Made by a program: the position numbers and the translations under genes. From Primorskyibacter aestuariivivens (GTDB lineage Bacteria > Pseudomonadota > Alphaproteobacteria > Rhodobacterales > Rhodobacteraceae): a stretch of DNA of 64,000 nt. The stretch lies in contig NZ_JAQIOZ010000001.1 of the NCBI RefSeq assembly GCF_028023675.1, positions 1 through 64,000 on the forward strand. The letters run 5' to 3'. Under the pieces are notes generated by a model that searched no databases, was not told the DNA's origin, and was given only the letters and a program-made list of their open reading frames with translations. This document shows positions 1 to 8,255 of the stretch, piece by piece. Numbering within the stretch: position 1 is the stretch's first letter; each line of letters starts with the position of its first letter.

Positions 1-75
1 GGCAGACGCCCGACGACGCATAATGGGCGGGCTTGGAAGAGCAAAAAGCAGCATGAAACCTAAACCCGATACACC

Positions 76-252
76 TTAGATGCGCTGCAAACCTGTCCGA
101 AAAACTGGGACCACTTCAACTGCAATCTCGGGCGAAATAAAGCCGTGCTGCCCGGCTCCGTTGACTTTGCACAGGTAGTTGGCGGCATGTGCTGGCGCAA
201 AGGGCGACAGGATCAATGATGCAACAACAAGTTTCGAAAGAAGCGATGCCAT
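76..252 (-). CDS. Small exported hypothetical protein, possibly truncated
   Basis: A 58-residue ORF starting at the ATG at 252. Residues 1-23 form a clear Sec signal peptide (MASLLSK, hydrophobic core, cleavage after APAHA), leaving about 35 mature residues with a single Cys and a SPEIA segment. Upstream in-frame codons to 303 exist but would hide the signal peptide. The mature part is very short and ends abruptly, so it may be the 5' remnant of a longer small periplasmic protein; no continuation was found in the other two frames just downstream. No function is assigned. Confidence 0.45.
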   Translation of the reverse strand: MASLLSKLVVASLILSPFAPAHAANYLCKVNGAGQHGFISPEIAVEVVPVFRTGLQRI

Positions 253-372
253 ACACAAGTCTCCGGAATGAAAAATCCCGGACGGGCTAGCAATTGACGC
301 CAATTAGCGCAAGGGCATTTATCCTTGCGCCTGGCACCTATCGCCCAATTGGTCGCTGCGGCGTAGTCTGCC

Positions 373-939
373 TCAGAAAACGCCCACGGCAGAGCCCGGC
401 TGCGCCGAGGTCTTGAACAGGTTGAACACATATTCCGCCACCGAGCGGAAGCAGATCACCTGCGCCCGTGTCTCGCTGTGCAACCAGAAGGCCGCGGGAA
501 CCTGCGCCAGCCGGGACCGGCGCAGTTCCCCCACAGGCAGCCCCTCGGGCGAGAGGTCCGCAGGCGACAGCTTGGCCAGCACTTCGCGTACCCCGTCACC
601 GCGCAGCTCGAATGAGGCGCGGGCATCCGACACGTCCACGACCAGCGCATGTGTGTCCTTGAGCAGCGCGTTCATGCTTTCGACGGCGACCGTGACCTCG
701 TGATATGGGCAGAGCACCATCAATTCATCGGGTGACATCCACAGGATGCCACGATCTTCAATGGTCTTGGCCTCGCGCTGGCCCGGCATATCACGCCCGC
801 CGACACCGGTGGCCGCGTTCTTGACAGCGGTCGCGGACAGGTCGCCCCGCAGGGTGATCATGCCCTGTGGCGGCAGCTCAGAGATGGTGACCAGCCCGTC
901 AAAGCGCGCGCCACCCAATGCGTTCACAGGATCAGACAT
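373..939 (-). CDS. soxG: Sarcosine oxidase, gamma subunit
   Basis: 188 residues, the usual size for SoxG, the small subunit of the heterotetrameric sarcosine oxidase that oxidatively demethylates sarcosine to glycine, transferring the methyl carbon to tetrahydrofolate. The start at 939 (MSDPVNALGG) overlaps the 3' end of soxA by 8 nt, which indicates translational coupling; further in-frame codons upstream to 981 lie inside soxA and are not needed. It is the last gene of the minus-strand order soxB-soxD-soxA-soxG. SoxG resembles the aminomethyltransferase fold but carries no known catalytic residues. The identification is by sequence type plus operon position. Confidence 0.93.
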   Translation of the reverse strand: MSDPVNALGGARFDGLVTISELPPQGMITLRGDLSATAVKNAATGVGGRDMPGQREAKTIEDRGILWMSPDELMVLCPYHEVTVAVESMNALLKDTHALVVDVSDARASFELRGDGVREVLAKLSPADLSPEGLPVGELRRSRLAQVPAAFWLHSETRAQVICFRSVAEYVFNLFKTSAQPGSAVGVF

Positions 940-3900
940 TCTGCATCTCCCCGTCCTTGTCGTAAAAGACCGGATCGACAATTTTCGCGTCGATCATGGT
1001 GGTGCCGTCGGTTTTTGCGAACCGGATCACCTCGCCCATGCGGTCCGGCCCGTGCAGGACCAGCCCCATGGCGATGCCCCGGCCCAGCGTCGGCGAATGA
1101 TAGGTCGAGGTCACCCGGCCAATCACGTTGCGCTGGCCATTCGCGTTGGTGCCCTCGCCCACCGCATAGGCCCCATCGGGCAGGACCGAACCGTCCACGG
1201 TTTCCAGCCCGACCAGCTTCCAGCGGTCCTCGCGGGCCATATCGGCGCGCTCATGGGCGCGTTTGCCCATGAAGTCCTCTTTCTTCTTCGAGATCGCCCA
1301 GTGGAGGTTCAGATCCTGCGGGATCACCGTGCCATCGGTCTCGTCGCCGATCATGATAAAGCCCTTTTCGGCCCGCATGATATGCAACGCCTCGGTGCCA
1401 TAGGGCATGACATTGAACTGTTTACCCACGGACATCAGCAGGTCCCAAAGTTCCCGCGCATAAGACGCCTTGACCGCAATCTCATAGCTCAGCTCACCGG
1501 AGAAAGAGATACGGTAGACCCTGACCGGGATACCCGCCAGTTCCCCATCGGCCCAGCCCATGAAGGTCAGCGCCTCTTTCGACACATCCATGCCGCCGAT
1601 CGCTTCCAGCACCTTGCGCGCATTGGGACCGACCACGGCGATCTGGCCGTACTGCTCGGTGACATTGGCCACGTAAACGTCCCAGTCCCACCATTCGCAT
1701 TGCAGCCAGTCTTCCATATGGGCGTGGATATGATCCGCCCCGCCGGATGTGGTGTGGCACAGGAACGTGTCCTCGTCGATGCGAGCGACCACGCCGTCAT
1801 CCATGAGAAAACCGTTCTCGTTACACATCAGACCATAGCGGCAACGCCCCGGCTTCAGCGTGGACATCATGTTGGTGTAAAGCATGTCGAGGAATTTCCC
1901 CGCATCCTTGCCCTTCACGATCAGCTTGCCCAGCGTCGAGGCATCGAGGAGGCCAAGGTTCTCGCGGGTGTTTTTCACCTCGCGATGAACCGCCTGTTCG
2001 GTGGTCTCGCCCGCCTGCTTGATGCAGTAGGGACGGCGCCAATGGCCGACCGGCTCCCATTCCGCGCCGTTCTTGTCGAGCCAGTCATGGATCGGCGTCT
2101 TGCGGATCGGCTGGAAAATCTCGGCCCGCGCCTCGCCTGCAATCGCACCCATGGAGATGGGCGTATAGGGCGGCCGGAAGGTCGTGGTGCCCACCTGCGG
2201 GATTTCCGCGCCCAGCGCGCCGGACAGGATTGCCAGGCCGTTGATATTGCTGAGTTTCCCTTGATCCGTGGCCATGCCCAGCGTGGTGTAGCGTTTTGCG
2301 TGTTCAACCGATTCAAAACCCTCGCGCGCAGCAAGCTGCACGTCGGAGACCTTGACGTCGTTCTGGTAATCCAGCCACGCCTTCATGCGGTGCTTGATCG
2401 ACGCGCCCTGCGGCATCATCCAGACCGGGGCAAGCGGCGCTTCCACCGCGACGACAGCCTTGGGCGCATCGCTGGTCCGGGTGTCGCCGCTGGCGCGTTC
2501 CGCCGCCGCGACCGCGTCTTCCAGCACATCGCCCAGCGTCATGGCACCATTGGCCGCGCCTGCGGGGGTCACGAATGCCTGCCCCTTGTCGCCGGTTGGC
2601 GCGCGTGTCAGGTCGGGGCGGAACATGGCGTTTGCCTGGTCCCAGTTCAGCTTGCCACCGCAATGGGACCACAGATGCACCACAGGCGACCAGCCGCCGG
2701 ACATGGCGACGCATTCGCAGGGGATCTCTTCGATCACCGCGCCGCCCTCGCCCGCATGGGAGCAGATTGCCACGCCGCGCACGCGTTTCGTGCCCATGAC
2801 ATGATCAATCGCGTGGCCCTGATGGATCGCGATGCCCTTGGCGCGCGCCTCGGCCATGAGCGCGCTGTCGGTGGGCAGCACGCGGGCGTCGATGATCGCA
2901 GGCACGTCGAGCCCGTGGGATTTCAGCACCAGCGCCGTGCGATAAGCGTCATCGTTGTTGGTCACGATCACCGTGCGGTCACCCGGGCTGATCGCCCAGT
3001 TCTCAACATAGTCGCGCACGGCAGAGGCCAGCATGACGCCGGGAATGTCATTGCCTGCAAAGGACAGCGGGCGCTCGATGGCTCCGGTGGCAGTCACGAT
3101 CTGACCGGCCCGGATGCGCCAGAGCCGGTGACGCGGGCCTTGGGTCGTGGGCGCATGATCGCTCAGACGCTCATAGGCCAGCGCATAACCGTGATCGTAG
3201 ATGCCCGCGCCCATGGTACGGCTGCGCAGCGTCACGTTCTCCATGGCGTTCAGCGCCGCCAGCAGCCCGGCGATATACTCGGTGACCGGCTGGCCCTCGA
3301 CCTCGCCGCCATCCACCGGCGCGCGGCCACCCCAATGGGCGGTCTGCTCGACCAGCAGGACGCGTGCCCCGGTCTCGCCCAGACGCTTGGCCGTTTCCAG
3401 CCCGGCAATTCCGCCGCCAATGACCAGGTGGTCTACATAAGCATAGAAATGCTCGTAAGTGTCCGCATCGCGCGTCTCGGCATCCGGCGCCTTGCCCAGA
3501 CCGGCAGATTGGCGAATGACAGGCTCGTAGACATGTTTCCAGAAAGACCGCGGCCACATGAAAGTCTTGTAATAGAACCCTGCGGGCAGGAAGCGGGCGA
3601 GCTTGGTATTCACCGCGCCAACGTCAAATTCAAGGCTCGGCCAGTGGTTCTGGGACGTCGCCGACAGACCGTCAAACAGTTCGGTCGTGGTGGCGCGCTG
3701 GTTGGGTTCAAACCGCGCACCAGTGCCAAGGCCCACCAGTGCGTTGGGTTCTTCTGCGCCCGAGGCCACCACCCCGCGCGGACGGTGATATTTGAACGAC
3801 CGGCCCATGAGCATCTGGTCATTGGCCAGAAGCGCCGAGGCAAGCGTATCCCCGGCGCACCCGGTCAGGCGCTTGCCGTTGAAGGTAAAGCTTTGCTGTT

Positions 3901-3946
3901 TGGACCGGTCGATCAGGCGACCGCCCGTGGCGAGACGTGTGCTCAT
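932..3946 (-). CDS. soxA: Sarcosine oxidase, alpha subunit
   Basis: 1004 residues, full length for SoxA. The N-terminal ~100 residues have the ferredoxin-like fold region typical of the family (SFTFNGKRLTG). A Rossmann dinucleotide motif GGGIAG sits at residues 177-182 and begins the NAD+-binding part. From about residue 610 the protein becomes a GcvT-type aminomethyltransferase domain that binds tetrahydrofolate and receives the methyl group from sarcosine. The enzyme is cytoplasmic and works with SoxB (FAD, covalent FMN), SoxD (zinc) and SoxG. It lies between soxD and soxG in a single transcript, with a 68-nt gap from soxD that holds a GC-rich hairpin repeat. Confidence 0.97.
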   Translation of the reverse strand: MSTRLATGGRLIDRSKQQSFTFNGKRLTGCAGDTLASALLANDQMLMGRSFKYHRPRGVVASGAEEPNALVGLGTGARFEPNQRATTTELFDGLSATSQNHWPSLEFDVGAVNTKLARFLPAGFYYKTFMWPRSFWKHVYEPVIRQSAGLGKAPDAETRDADTYEHFYAYVDHLVIGGGIAGLETAKRLGETGARVLLVEQTAHWGGRAPVDGGEVEGQPVTEYIAGLLAALNAMENVTLRSRTMGAGIYDHGYALAYERLSDHAPTTQGPRHRLWRIRAGQIVTATGAIERPLSFAGNDIPGVMLASAVRDYVENWAISPGDRTVIVTNNDDAYRTALVLKSHGLDVPAIIDARVLPTDSALMAEARAKGIAIHQGHAIDHVMGTKRVRGVAICSHAGEGGAVIEEIPCECVAMSGGWSPVVHLWSHCGGKLNWDQANAMFRPDLTRAPTGDKGQAFVTPAGAANGAMTLGDVLEDAVAAAERASGDTRTSDAPKAVVAVEAPLAPVWMMPQGASIKHRMKAWLDYQNDVKVSDVQLAAREGFESVEHAKRYTTLGMATDQGKLSNINGLAILSGALGAEIPQVGTTTFRPPYTPISMGAIAGEARAEIFQPIRKTPIHDWLDKNGAEWEPVGHWRRPYCIKQAGETTEQAVHREVKNTRENLGLLDASTLGKLIVKGKDAGKFLDMLYTNMMSTLKPGRCRYGLMCNENGFLMDDGVVARIDEDTFLCHTTSGGADHIHAHMEDWLQCEWWDWDVYVANVTEQYGQIAVVGPNARKVLEAIGGMDVSKEALTFMGWADGELAGIPVRVYRISFSGELSYEIAVKASYARELWDLLMSVGKQFNVMPYGTEALHIMRAEKGFIMIGDETDGTVIPQDLNLHWAISKKKEDFMGKRAHERADMAREDRWKLVGLETVDGSVLPDGAYAVGEGTNANGQRNVIGRVTSTYHSPTLGRGIAMGLVLHGPDRMGEVIRFAKTDGTTMIDAKIVDPVFYDKDGEMQNV

Positions 3947-3967
3947 GTCTCAGGCCCTCGTTCTTTT

Positions 3968-4012
3968 GGAGGCATCGGAGCCTCCGGCGGGAGTTTTCTT
4001 GGCAAGATGAAG
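3968..4012. repeat. GC-rich hairpin repeat between soxD and soxA
   Basis: GGAGGC at 3968-3973 pairs with GCCTCC at 3980-3985, followed by GGCGGGAGTTTTCTTGGCAA and AGATGA. From memory, closely similar short elements (CCTCCGGCGGGAG followed by a T-rich stretch) are scattered in many roseobacter genomes, so I read this as an intercistronic dispersed repeat rather than a gene-specific site. Only one clear copy is visible here, so repeat status rests on recall. Confidence 0.4.
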
Positions 4013-4014
4013 CA

Positions 4015-4344
4015 TCAGGAGAATTCTCTCCACTGCCAGCCGGGATGTTTGGCGGTGATGGCGTCCTTGATGTCCTGCGGCGGTTCCAGCGTCTGGGCGG
4101 GATAGGTGCCGTAGACCTCAAGCGTGACGGTGTCGCGCGCGGCGAGGAACCACTTTCCGCAACCCGCCGCGTGGCGCCAGCGTTCAAAATGCGGCCCGCG
4201 CGGGTTTTCGCGGGTGAAGAGGTAGGAGTGGAACTCGTCATCCGACGAGCCGGGGCCGTAGCGTTTCAGATGCGCTTCGCCGCCGGGGGCGAGTTCGGTT
4301 TCATCGGCCTGAATACCGCAATTGGGGCAGTGGAGGGTTAGCAT
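4015..4344 (-). CDS. soxD: Sarcosine oxidase, delta subunit
   Basis: 109 residues, the usual SoxD size. The N-terminal CPNCG at residues 6-10 with a later His and Cys (RWRHAAGCGKW) supplies the Cys/His ligands of the structural zinc site known in this subunit. SoxD is small, cytoplasmic and needed to assemble the heterotetramer. The ATG at 4344 is the only good start. It sits between soxB and soxA; the 94-nt gap to soxB carries a paired-hairpin repeat that may influence relative expression. Confidence 0.95.
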   Translation of the reverse strand: MLTLHCPNCGIQADETELAPGGEAHLKRYGPGSSDDEFHSYLFTRENPRGPHFERWRHAAGCGKWFLAARDTVTLEVYGTYPAQTLEPPQDIKDAITAKHPGWQWREFS

Positions 4345-4369
4345 GAGACGACCCTTTCGATCTTGGTCA

Positions 4370-4415
4370 CGAATTCTTCAAAAGAATTCGGACCGTTTTC
4401 TTTTGAAGAAAACGG
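4370..4415. repeat. Paired-hairpin dispersed repeat, copy 1
   Basis: Two perfect hairpins in tandem. 4370-4390: 9-bp stem CGAATTCTT / AAGAATTCG with loop CAA. 4393-4415: 10-bp stem CCGTTTTCTT / AAGAAAACGG with loop TTG. The cores CTTCAAAAG and CTTTTGAAG are reverse complements of each other. Related pairs occur at 58108-58153 and 60970-61015, where the stems differ but still pair, so the structure and not the exact bases is conserved. It lies between soxB and soxD. Confidence 0.8.
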
Positions 4416-4438
4416 GATGTACGATGTGAGCTTTGACA

Positions 4439-5683
4439 TCAATGCGCCACCCCCGCCGCCACGCTTTCATCAATGAAGCGGCCTTCCTTGAAGCGATCCA
4501 GCGAGAACGCATCGGTCAGCGGCGACTGCCCCTTGGCCATCAGTTCCGCCATGCCCCAGCCAGAGCCGGGGATCGCCTTGAAGCCGCCGGTGCCCCAGCC
4601 GCAATTGATGAAACAGCCCTCAAGCGGGGTTTTCGACAGGATGGGTGAGCGGTCGCCGGTCATATCCACGATGCCACCCCATTGGCGCAGCATTTTCAGG
4701 CGCGAGATCATTGGGAAGGTCTCGACCAGCGCGCGCACGGTTTCCTCGATATGGTGGAACGAGCCGCGCTGGGTGTAGTTGTTATAGCCATCCGCGCCGC
4801 CGCCAATGACCATTTCGCCCTTGTCGGACTGGCTCATATAGCCATGCACGGTATTGGCCATGACAACCACATCCATGCAGGGCTTGATCGGCTCTGACAC
4901 CAGCGCCTGCAGCGCCACGCTCTCCACCGGCAGGCGGAAGCCCGCCATATCGGCCACATGGCCGGAATGCCCCGCCACGACGATGCCCAGCTTGTCACAG
5001 CCGATATCGCCGCGCGTGGTGGTCACGCCGGTGACCTTGCCACCCTCCTGGCGCACGCCGGTCACTTCGCATTTCTGGATCACGTGCATGCCCATGTCCG
5101 AGCAGGCCCGCGCATAGCCCCAGGCCACCGCATCGTGGCGCGCGGTCCCGGCCCGCGCCTGCCACAGTGCGCCCAGCACCGGGTAACGCGGCCCGTCGAG
5201 ATTGATGATCGGCACCAGTTCCTTGACCCGCCCCGGCGAAATCCATTCCGTCGTCACGCCCTGCAGCGCGTTGGCATGGGCGGTGCGCTGGTAGCCGCGG
5301 ATCTCGTGCTGGGTCTGGGCCAGCATCATCACGCCACGGGGAGAGAACATGACGTTGTAGTTCAGGTCCTGGCTCATCGTCTCATAGAGCGAGCGGGCCT
5401 TTTCGTAGATTGCCGCCGAGGGGTCCTGAAGATAATTCGAGCGGATGATCGTGGTGTTGCGGCCCGTGTTGCCGCCACCCAGCCAGCCTTTTTCAATCAC
5501 AGCCACGTTGGTAATGCCGAAATTCTTGCCAAGGTAATACGCGGTGGCAAGGCCATGGCCCCCTGCCCCGATGATGATCACCTCGTATTTCTTTTTCGGT
5601 TCCGGCGACGCCCAGGCGCGCTCCCATCCCATGTGGTAGCGTGCGGCTTCGCGGGCGACGGCAAAGGCGGAATATGATCTCAT
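4439..5683 (-). CDS. soxB: Sarcosine oxidase, beta subunit
   Basis: 414 residues, close to the usual ~417. The start is taken at the ATG at 5683 (MRSYSAFAVAREAARYHMGW), which matches the family N-terminus; the open frame continues upstream to 5956 but overlaps the divergent ruvX gene and has no SoxB-like sequence. The FAD Rossmann motif GAGGHG is at residues 39-44. A conserved ARHDAVAW segment near residue 183 contains a His in about the position where FMN is covalently bound in characterised enzymes; that assignment is inferred. First gene of soxBDAG, divergent from ruvX with a 149-nt intergenic region. Confidence 0.96.
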   Translation of the reverse strand: MRSYSAFAVAREAARYHMGWERAWASPEPKKKYEVIIIGAGGHGLATAYYLGKNFGITNVAVIEKGWLGGGNTGRNTTIIRSNYLQDPSAAIYEKARSLYETMSQDLNYNVMFSPRGVMMLAQTQHEIRGYQRTAHANALQGVTTEWISPGRVKELVPIINLDGPRYPVLGALWQARAGTARHDAVAWGYARACSDMGMHVIQKCEVTGVRQEGGKVTGVTTTRGDIGCDKLGIVVAGHSGHVADMAGFRLPVESVALQALVSEPIKPCMDVVVMANTVHGYMSQSDKGEMVIGGGADGYNNYTQRGSFHHIEETVRALVETFPMISRLKMLRQWGGIVDMTGDRSPILSKTPLEGCFINCGWGTGGFKAIPGSGWGMAELMAKGQSPLTDAFSLDRFKEGRFIDESVAAGVAH

Positions 5684-5832
5684 GGCGCTCGAATCCCGGG
5701 GGTGTTTCTTGGGGTCTTTCTGGACTCTATGCCGGTTTTGGCCGTGATCAAATCCGCCACAATGCGGGGCGTTCGCGACATGGCTGTCGCAAATGCCTTT
5801 CTCTTGGCAAAAACAGGGGTTAGAGGGGGCGC

Positions 5833-6303
5833 ATGATCCATGATGAGATACAGGATTTCGCCGCCGCTTTGCCATCCATGACCGCCCTGATGGGGCTGGA
5901 TCTGGGCGACAAGACCATTGGCGTGGCGGTGTCGGACAGCTTCCGCTCGGTGGCAACGCCGCTGGAGACGGTGAAGCGCCGCAAATTCGGTCTGGACGCC
6001 GCGCGTCTGCAAGAGATTGTCGCGGATCGCGCCATCGGCGGCATCATCCTGGGCCTGCCGCGCAATATGGACGGCTCTGAGGGGCCGCGTTGCCAGTCGA
6101 CCCGTGCCTTTGCCCGCAATTTCAGCCGCTTGTGGGATGGCCCGATCGGGTTCTGGGACGAACGCCTGTCCACCGTGGCCGCTGAGCGCGCGCTGTTGGA
6201 GGCGGATACGTCGCGAAAACGTCGCTCCGAGGTGATCGACCATGTGGCAGCGTCCTATATCCTCCAAGGTGTGCTGGACCGTTTGCAGCATCTGAACACA
6301 TGA
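5833..6303 (+). CDS. ruvX: Putative Holliday junction resolvase RuvX/YqgF
   Basis: 156 residues with the RNase H-like fold signature: GLDLGDKTIGVAVSD (first catalytic Asp) near residues 21-35, GLPRNMDGSEG in the middle, and DERLSTVAAE with DHVAASYIL near the C-terminus (further acidic residues). The family acts in 16S rRNA 5' maturation and/or Holliday junction processing. The ATG at 5833 (MIHDEIQDFAAALP) is preferred over the ATG at 5878 because the N-terminal extension resembles that of related alphaproteobacterial proteins as I recall them. Its stop overlaps the next gene by 4 nt. Confidence 0.92.
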   Translation: MIHDEIQDFAAALPSMTALMGLDLGDKTIGVAVSDSFRSVATPLETVKRRKFGLDAARLQEIVADRAIGGIILGLPRNMDGSEGPRCQSTRAFARNFSRLWDGPIGFWDERLSTVAAERALLEADTSRKRRSEVIDHVAASYILQGVLDRLQHLNT

Positions 6304-6554
6304 GAGACGGAGACGCCCGGGTGAAGGACGAAGTCTGGAAACGCAACGAGATCGAGAGCCCATGCGTGAAAATCTGCGTGGTGCATCCCGAGGCGCGGAT
6401 CTGCACCGGCTGCCTGCGTTCCATCGACGAAATCACCCGCTGGTCCAAGATGAGCCATGAGGAGCGGCGCGAGGTGATGGAGGCGCTGCCCGAGCGCAAA
6501 GGCTTGCTGATCAAACGGCGCGGCGGGCGCGCGGCGCGGCTGGGGCGCGGCTGA
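6300..6554 (+). CDS. DUF1289 family small Cys protein
   Basis: 84 residues. The body contains four cysteines in the DUF1289 arrangement C-x3-C-x8-C-x2-C (SPCVKICVVHP, ICTGCLRSIDEI), followed by the W..M..EER..VM segment typical of the family; a metal-binding role is likely but unproven. The ATG at 6300 overlaps the ruvX stop (ATGA), suggesting coupling. A GTG at 6321 is an alternative start. The C-terminus is an Arg/Gly-rich tail that runs against the 3' end of the convergent RTX pseudogene. Confidence 0.85.
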   Translation: MRDGDARVKDEVWKRNEIESPCVKICVVHPEARICTGCLRSIDEITRWSKMSHEERREVMEALPERKGLLIKRRGGRAARLGRG

Positions 6555-7001
6555 CCGTGGCCACAACAATCGCATCCTCCCCGGTGCCCTGCACGATATC
6601 CACGTCATCCGCCGCAGCCTCCGGCGCGGTGGAGGGCACCACCGAGACATCGGTGCTCAGGTCGAACCCTGCGGGCAGGCAGATGGCGATCTGGTCCTCG
6701 GCACCATTGTAATCGGTGATCACCGGTGCGTCGAAATCAACCTCGTCTGCCAGCACATTGAACGTATCGGCCCCAGTGCCGCCGGAGGCTTCATCGCCAT
6801 TGAGGAACAGCACGTCATCGCCGCCACCGCCCTAGACGGTATCGGCCCCGCGCTCACCATTGATCGTGTCATTTCCCGCCTGACCGTCGATCACGTCATC
6901 ACCCCGCGGATCGACGATGTCGTCATCGGCACCGCCCCCTCGAACAACGGAACCAGTCCAACCACAGCAAATAGTCCAAGCAGAATTGGCAGCGCACCCA
7001 T
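6511..7001 (-). pseudogene. Decayed RTX-like membrane-anchored protein gene
   Basis: Reading from the ATG at 7001 (SD-like TGGGGGG just upstream) gives a hydrophobic N-terminus, MGALPILLGLFAVVGLVPLF, then the frame is lost at the C5 run 6935-6939. Reading one frame over restores Gly/Asp-rich RTX-like repeats (GGGADDD, GQAGNDTINGERGADTV), which are broken by an in-frame TAG at 6834-6832 where GADTV-Tyr-GGGGDD would be expected. The frame then stays open to 6511 (DTFNVLADEVDF, DAPVITDYNGAEDQIAI). The order (TM helix, acidic repeats, acidic C-terminal domain) and the DAPVITDY...VSVVPS segment match the intact neighbour at 7234-8145. One missing G plus one substitution would repair it, so recent decay or sequencing error are both possible. 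Confidence 0.75.
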
Positions 7002-7169
7002 GACCCCCCAGAAGTTAACCGAATATAAATCGAAGACTTTCAAACGCGCCGCCTCAAATCGGCGACATGTCGTGATATAGATGACAGTTCCGCATATAAC
7101 GCGGGTATTGTCCCCATTTCCGAAACGAAACGATCAATCTCAGGCTGCCACCACGAAACCCGGAGCGCC

Positions 7170-7209
7170 AAAAAGAATAACCCGCTCCGGGCGCGATTCG
7201 GAGCGGGTT
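7170..7209 (-). terminator. Rho-independent terminator of the RTX-like gene
   Basis: A perfect 11-bp stem, AACCCGCTCCG (7179-7189) with CGGAGCGGGTT (7199-7209), follows the stop of the minus-strand gene at 7234. On that strand it is followed by TTATTCTTTTT (7178-7168). On the plus strand only four T follow, so it is mainly a minus-strand terminator. Confidence 0.85.
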
Positions 7210-7233
7210 TTCAAAACACTGATTTAGCTGGGC

Positions 7234-8145
7234 TTATTGGCCCCACATCAGATGAATGTGGTCCGGGCTCACGGTGCCGAAACCGCCGCGGATGATGGCA
7301 GCAACAAGCCGGTTCTGCCCGTCGTCAACCACCACGGAGGCGTCTTCGCCGGTGTCACCGCCGGGCTCGACGGACACAGTCGCATCCTCGGACACACCGT
7401 CTTCGAGCGACAGGACCAGGTCCTCTTCATCGGGGCGGAAATCCTCAATGATGACGGGGCCGTCTTCGCCCTCCGCCGGGTCGGTCGGATCATCAGGTTG
7501 TGCGGGCTCAGGGTCACCCGTGGCCCCCGGAACAACGGGGGCCGTTCCCGCGTCGTCGTCACCGGTCTCCGGTTCGGGCTCCGCCGGAACCTCGCCGCCA
7601 TCGCTGCCCTCTTCAGCACCGGGCCCAAAGGGCGCAACCGGGTCGGTTTCCTCACCACCGGTCAGACTGTCGGGATCCCAGTCGGTCTCGAAACCAAAGA
7701 GTTCCGCAAGATCGAGCGCTGCGGCAGTGACGTCATGCATACCGCTGCCGCCGGACCCTGCCGCGGTGTCATCGCCCGTCAGCGTATCGTCTCCGGTGGT
7801 GGTATCGTCGCCAGTCACCGTATCGTTGCCGGTTACAGTATCATCGCCGGTCACCGTGTCGTCGCCGGTTACAGTATCATCGCCGGTCACCGTATCGTCG
7901 CCAGTGTCGGATTCGTCATCTTCCGACGCTTCTTCGCCACCCAACGGGCCATCCGTGAACCGCGTCTCGAAGAAGCCCGGGATGCTGTTCAGTATGCCCC
8001 AAATGCTGTCATTGTCGACATCCCTCGGGTCAAAGCTATCCCCGAAATCATCGTCGTCAGAGTCGTCATATCCGGTAATGCCGGTCAGCCCCACGGCTCC
8101 TGCACCAGCGACACCGACGCCAAGCAACAAAAGAAGTTCAAGCAT
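7234..8145 (-). CDS. Membrane-anchored acidic protein with TVTGDD repeats
   Basis: 303 residues from the ATG at 8145, preceded by a strong SD (AGGAGGG). Residues 1-25 form a single hydrophobic segment (MLELLLLLGVGVAGAGAVGL). An Asp-rich linker follows, then eight units of TVTGDD-like hexapeptides at about residues 81-128, a Pro/Glu/Asp-rich spacer and a C-terminal domain (GPVIIEDFRPDEEDLVLSLE ... VVVDDGQNRLVAAIIRG). The composition recalls RTX calcium-binding proteins of roseobacters, but true GGxGxDxUx nonapeptides are not preserved, so calcium binding is inferred only. The paralogous pseudogene lies immediately downstream. A perfect palindrome TGTTTCCGAAACA at 8215-8227 lies in its promoter region. 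Function unknown; probably a surface or periplasmic anchored protein. Confidence 0.8.
   Translation of the reverse strand: MLELLLLLGVGVAGAGAVGLTGITGYDDSDDDDFGDSFDPRDVDNDSIWGILNSIPGFFETRFTDGPLGGEEASEDDESDTGDDTVTGDDTVTGDDTVTGDDTVTGNDTVTGDDTTTGDDTLTGDDTAAGSGGSGMHDVTAAALDLAELFGFETDWDPDSLTGGEETDPVAPFGPGAEEGSDGGEVPAEPEPETGDDDAGTAPVVPGATGDPEPAQPDDPTDPAEGEDGPVIIEDFRPDEEDLVLSLEDGVSEDATVSVEPGGDTGEDASVVVDDGQNRLVAAIIRGGFGTVSPDHIHLMWGQ
7762..7905 (-). repeat. 18-bp coding minisatellite, about 8 units
   Basis: Eight head-to-tail 18-nt units encoding TVTGDD and its variants (TVTGND, TTTGDD, TLTGDD, TAAGSG at the 3' edge). Unit sequences alternate between two synonymous forms, seen on the plus strand as gtcaccgtatcgtcgccg and gttacagtatcatcgccg, so the array expanded by dimers at least once. 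Copy number is likely variable between strains, with no frame consequences. Confidence 0.9.
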
Positions 8146-8255
8146 GATCAACCCTCCTGATCTTGCCCGGTTTTGTGCGTTTTGAATGCGCCTAAACTTT
8201 GTCTCGAATAAGATTGTTTCCGAAACAGAGACGGCAATTTCCTGACATGCGCGTT

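Noticed and set aside
746-4105. A 1119-codon open frame on the plus strand opposite soxA
   Set aside because: It is the antisense shadow of a high-GC gene. Its translation is rich in His, Arg and Pro with no motif, while the minus strand encodes a clear SoxA.
6511-6813. A separate 100-residue RTX-type gene
   Set aside because: Its only start would be internal; the same frame continues upstream through a nonsense codon into repeats, so it is the 3' part of a pseudogene.
7762-7905. CRISPR array
   Set aside because: The 18-bp units are contiguous without spacers and encode in-frame hexapeptides.
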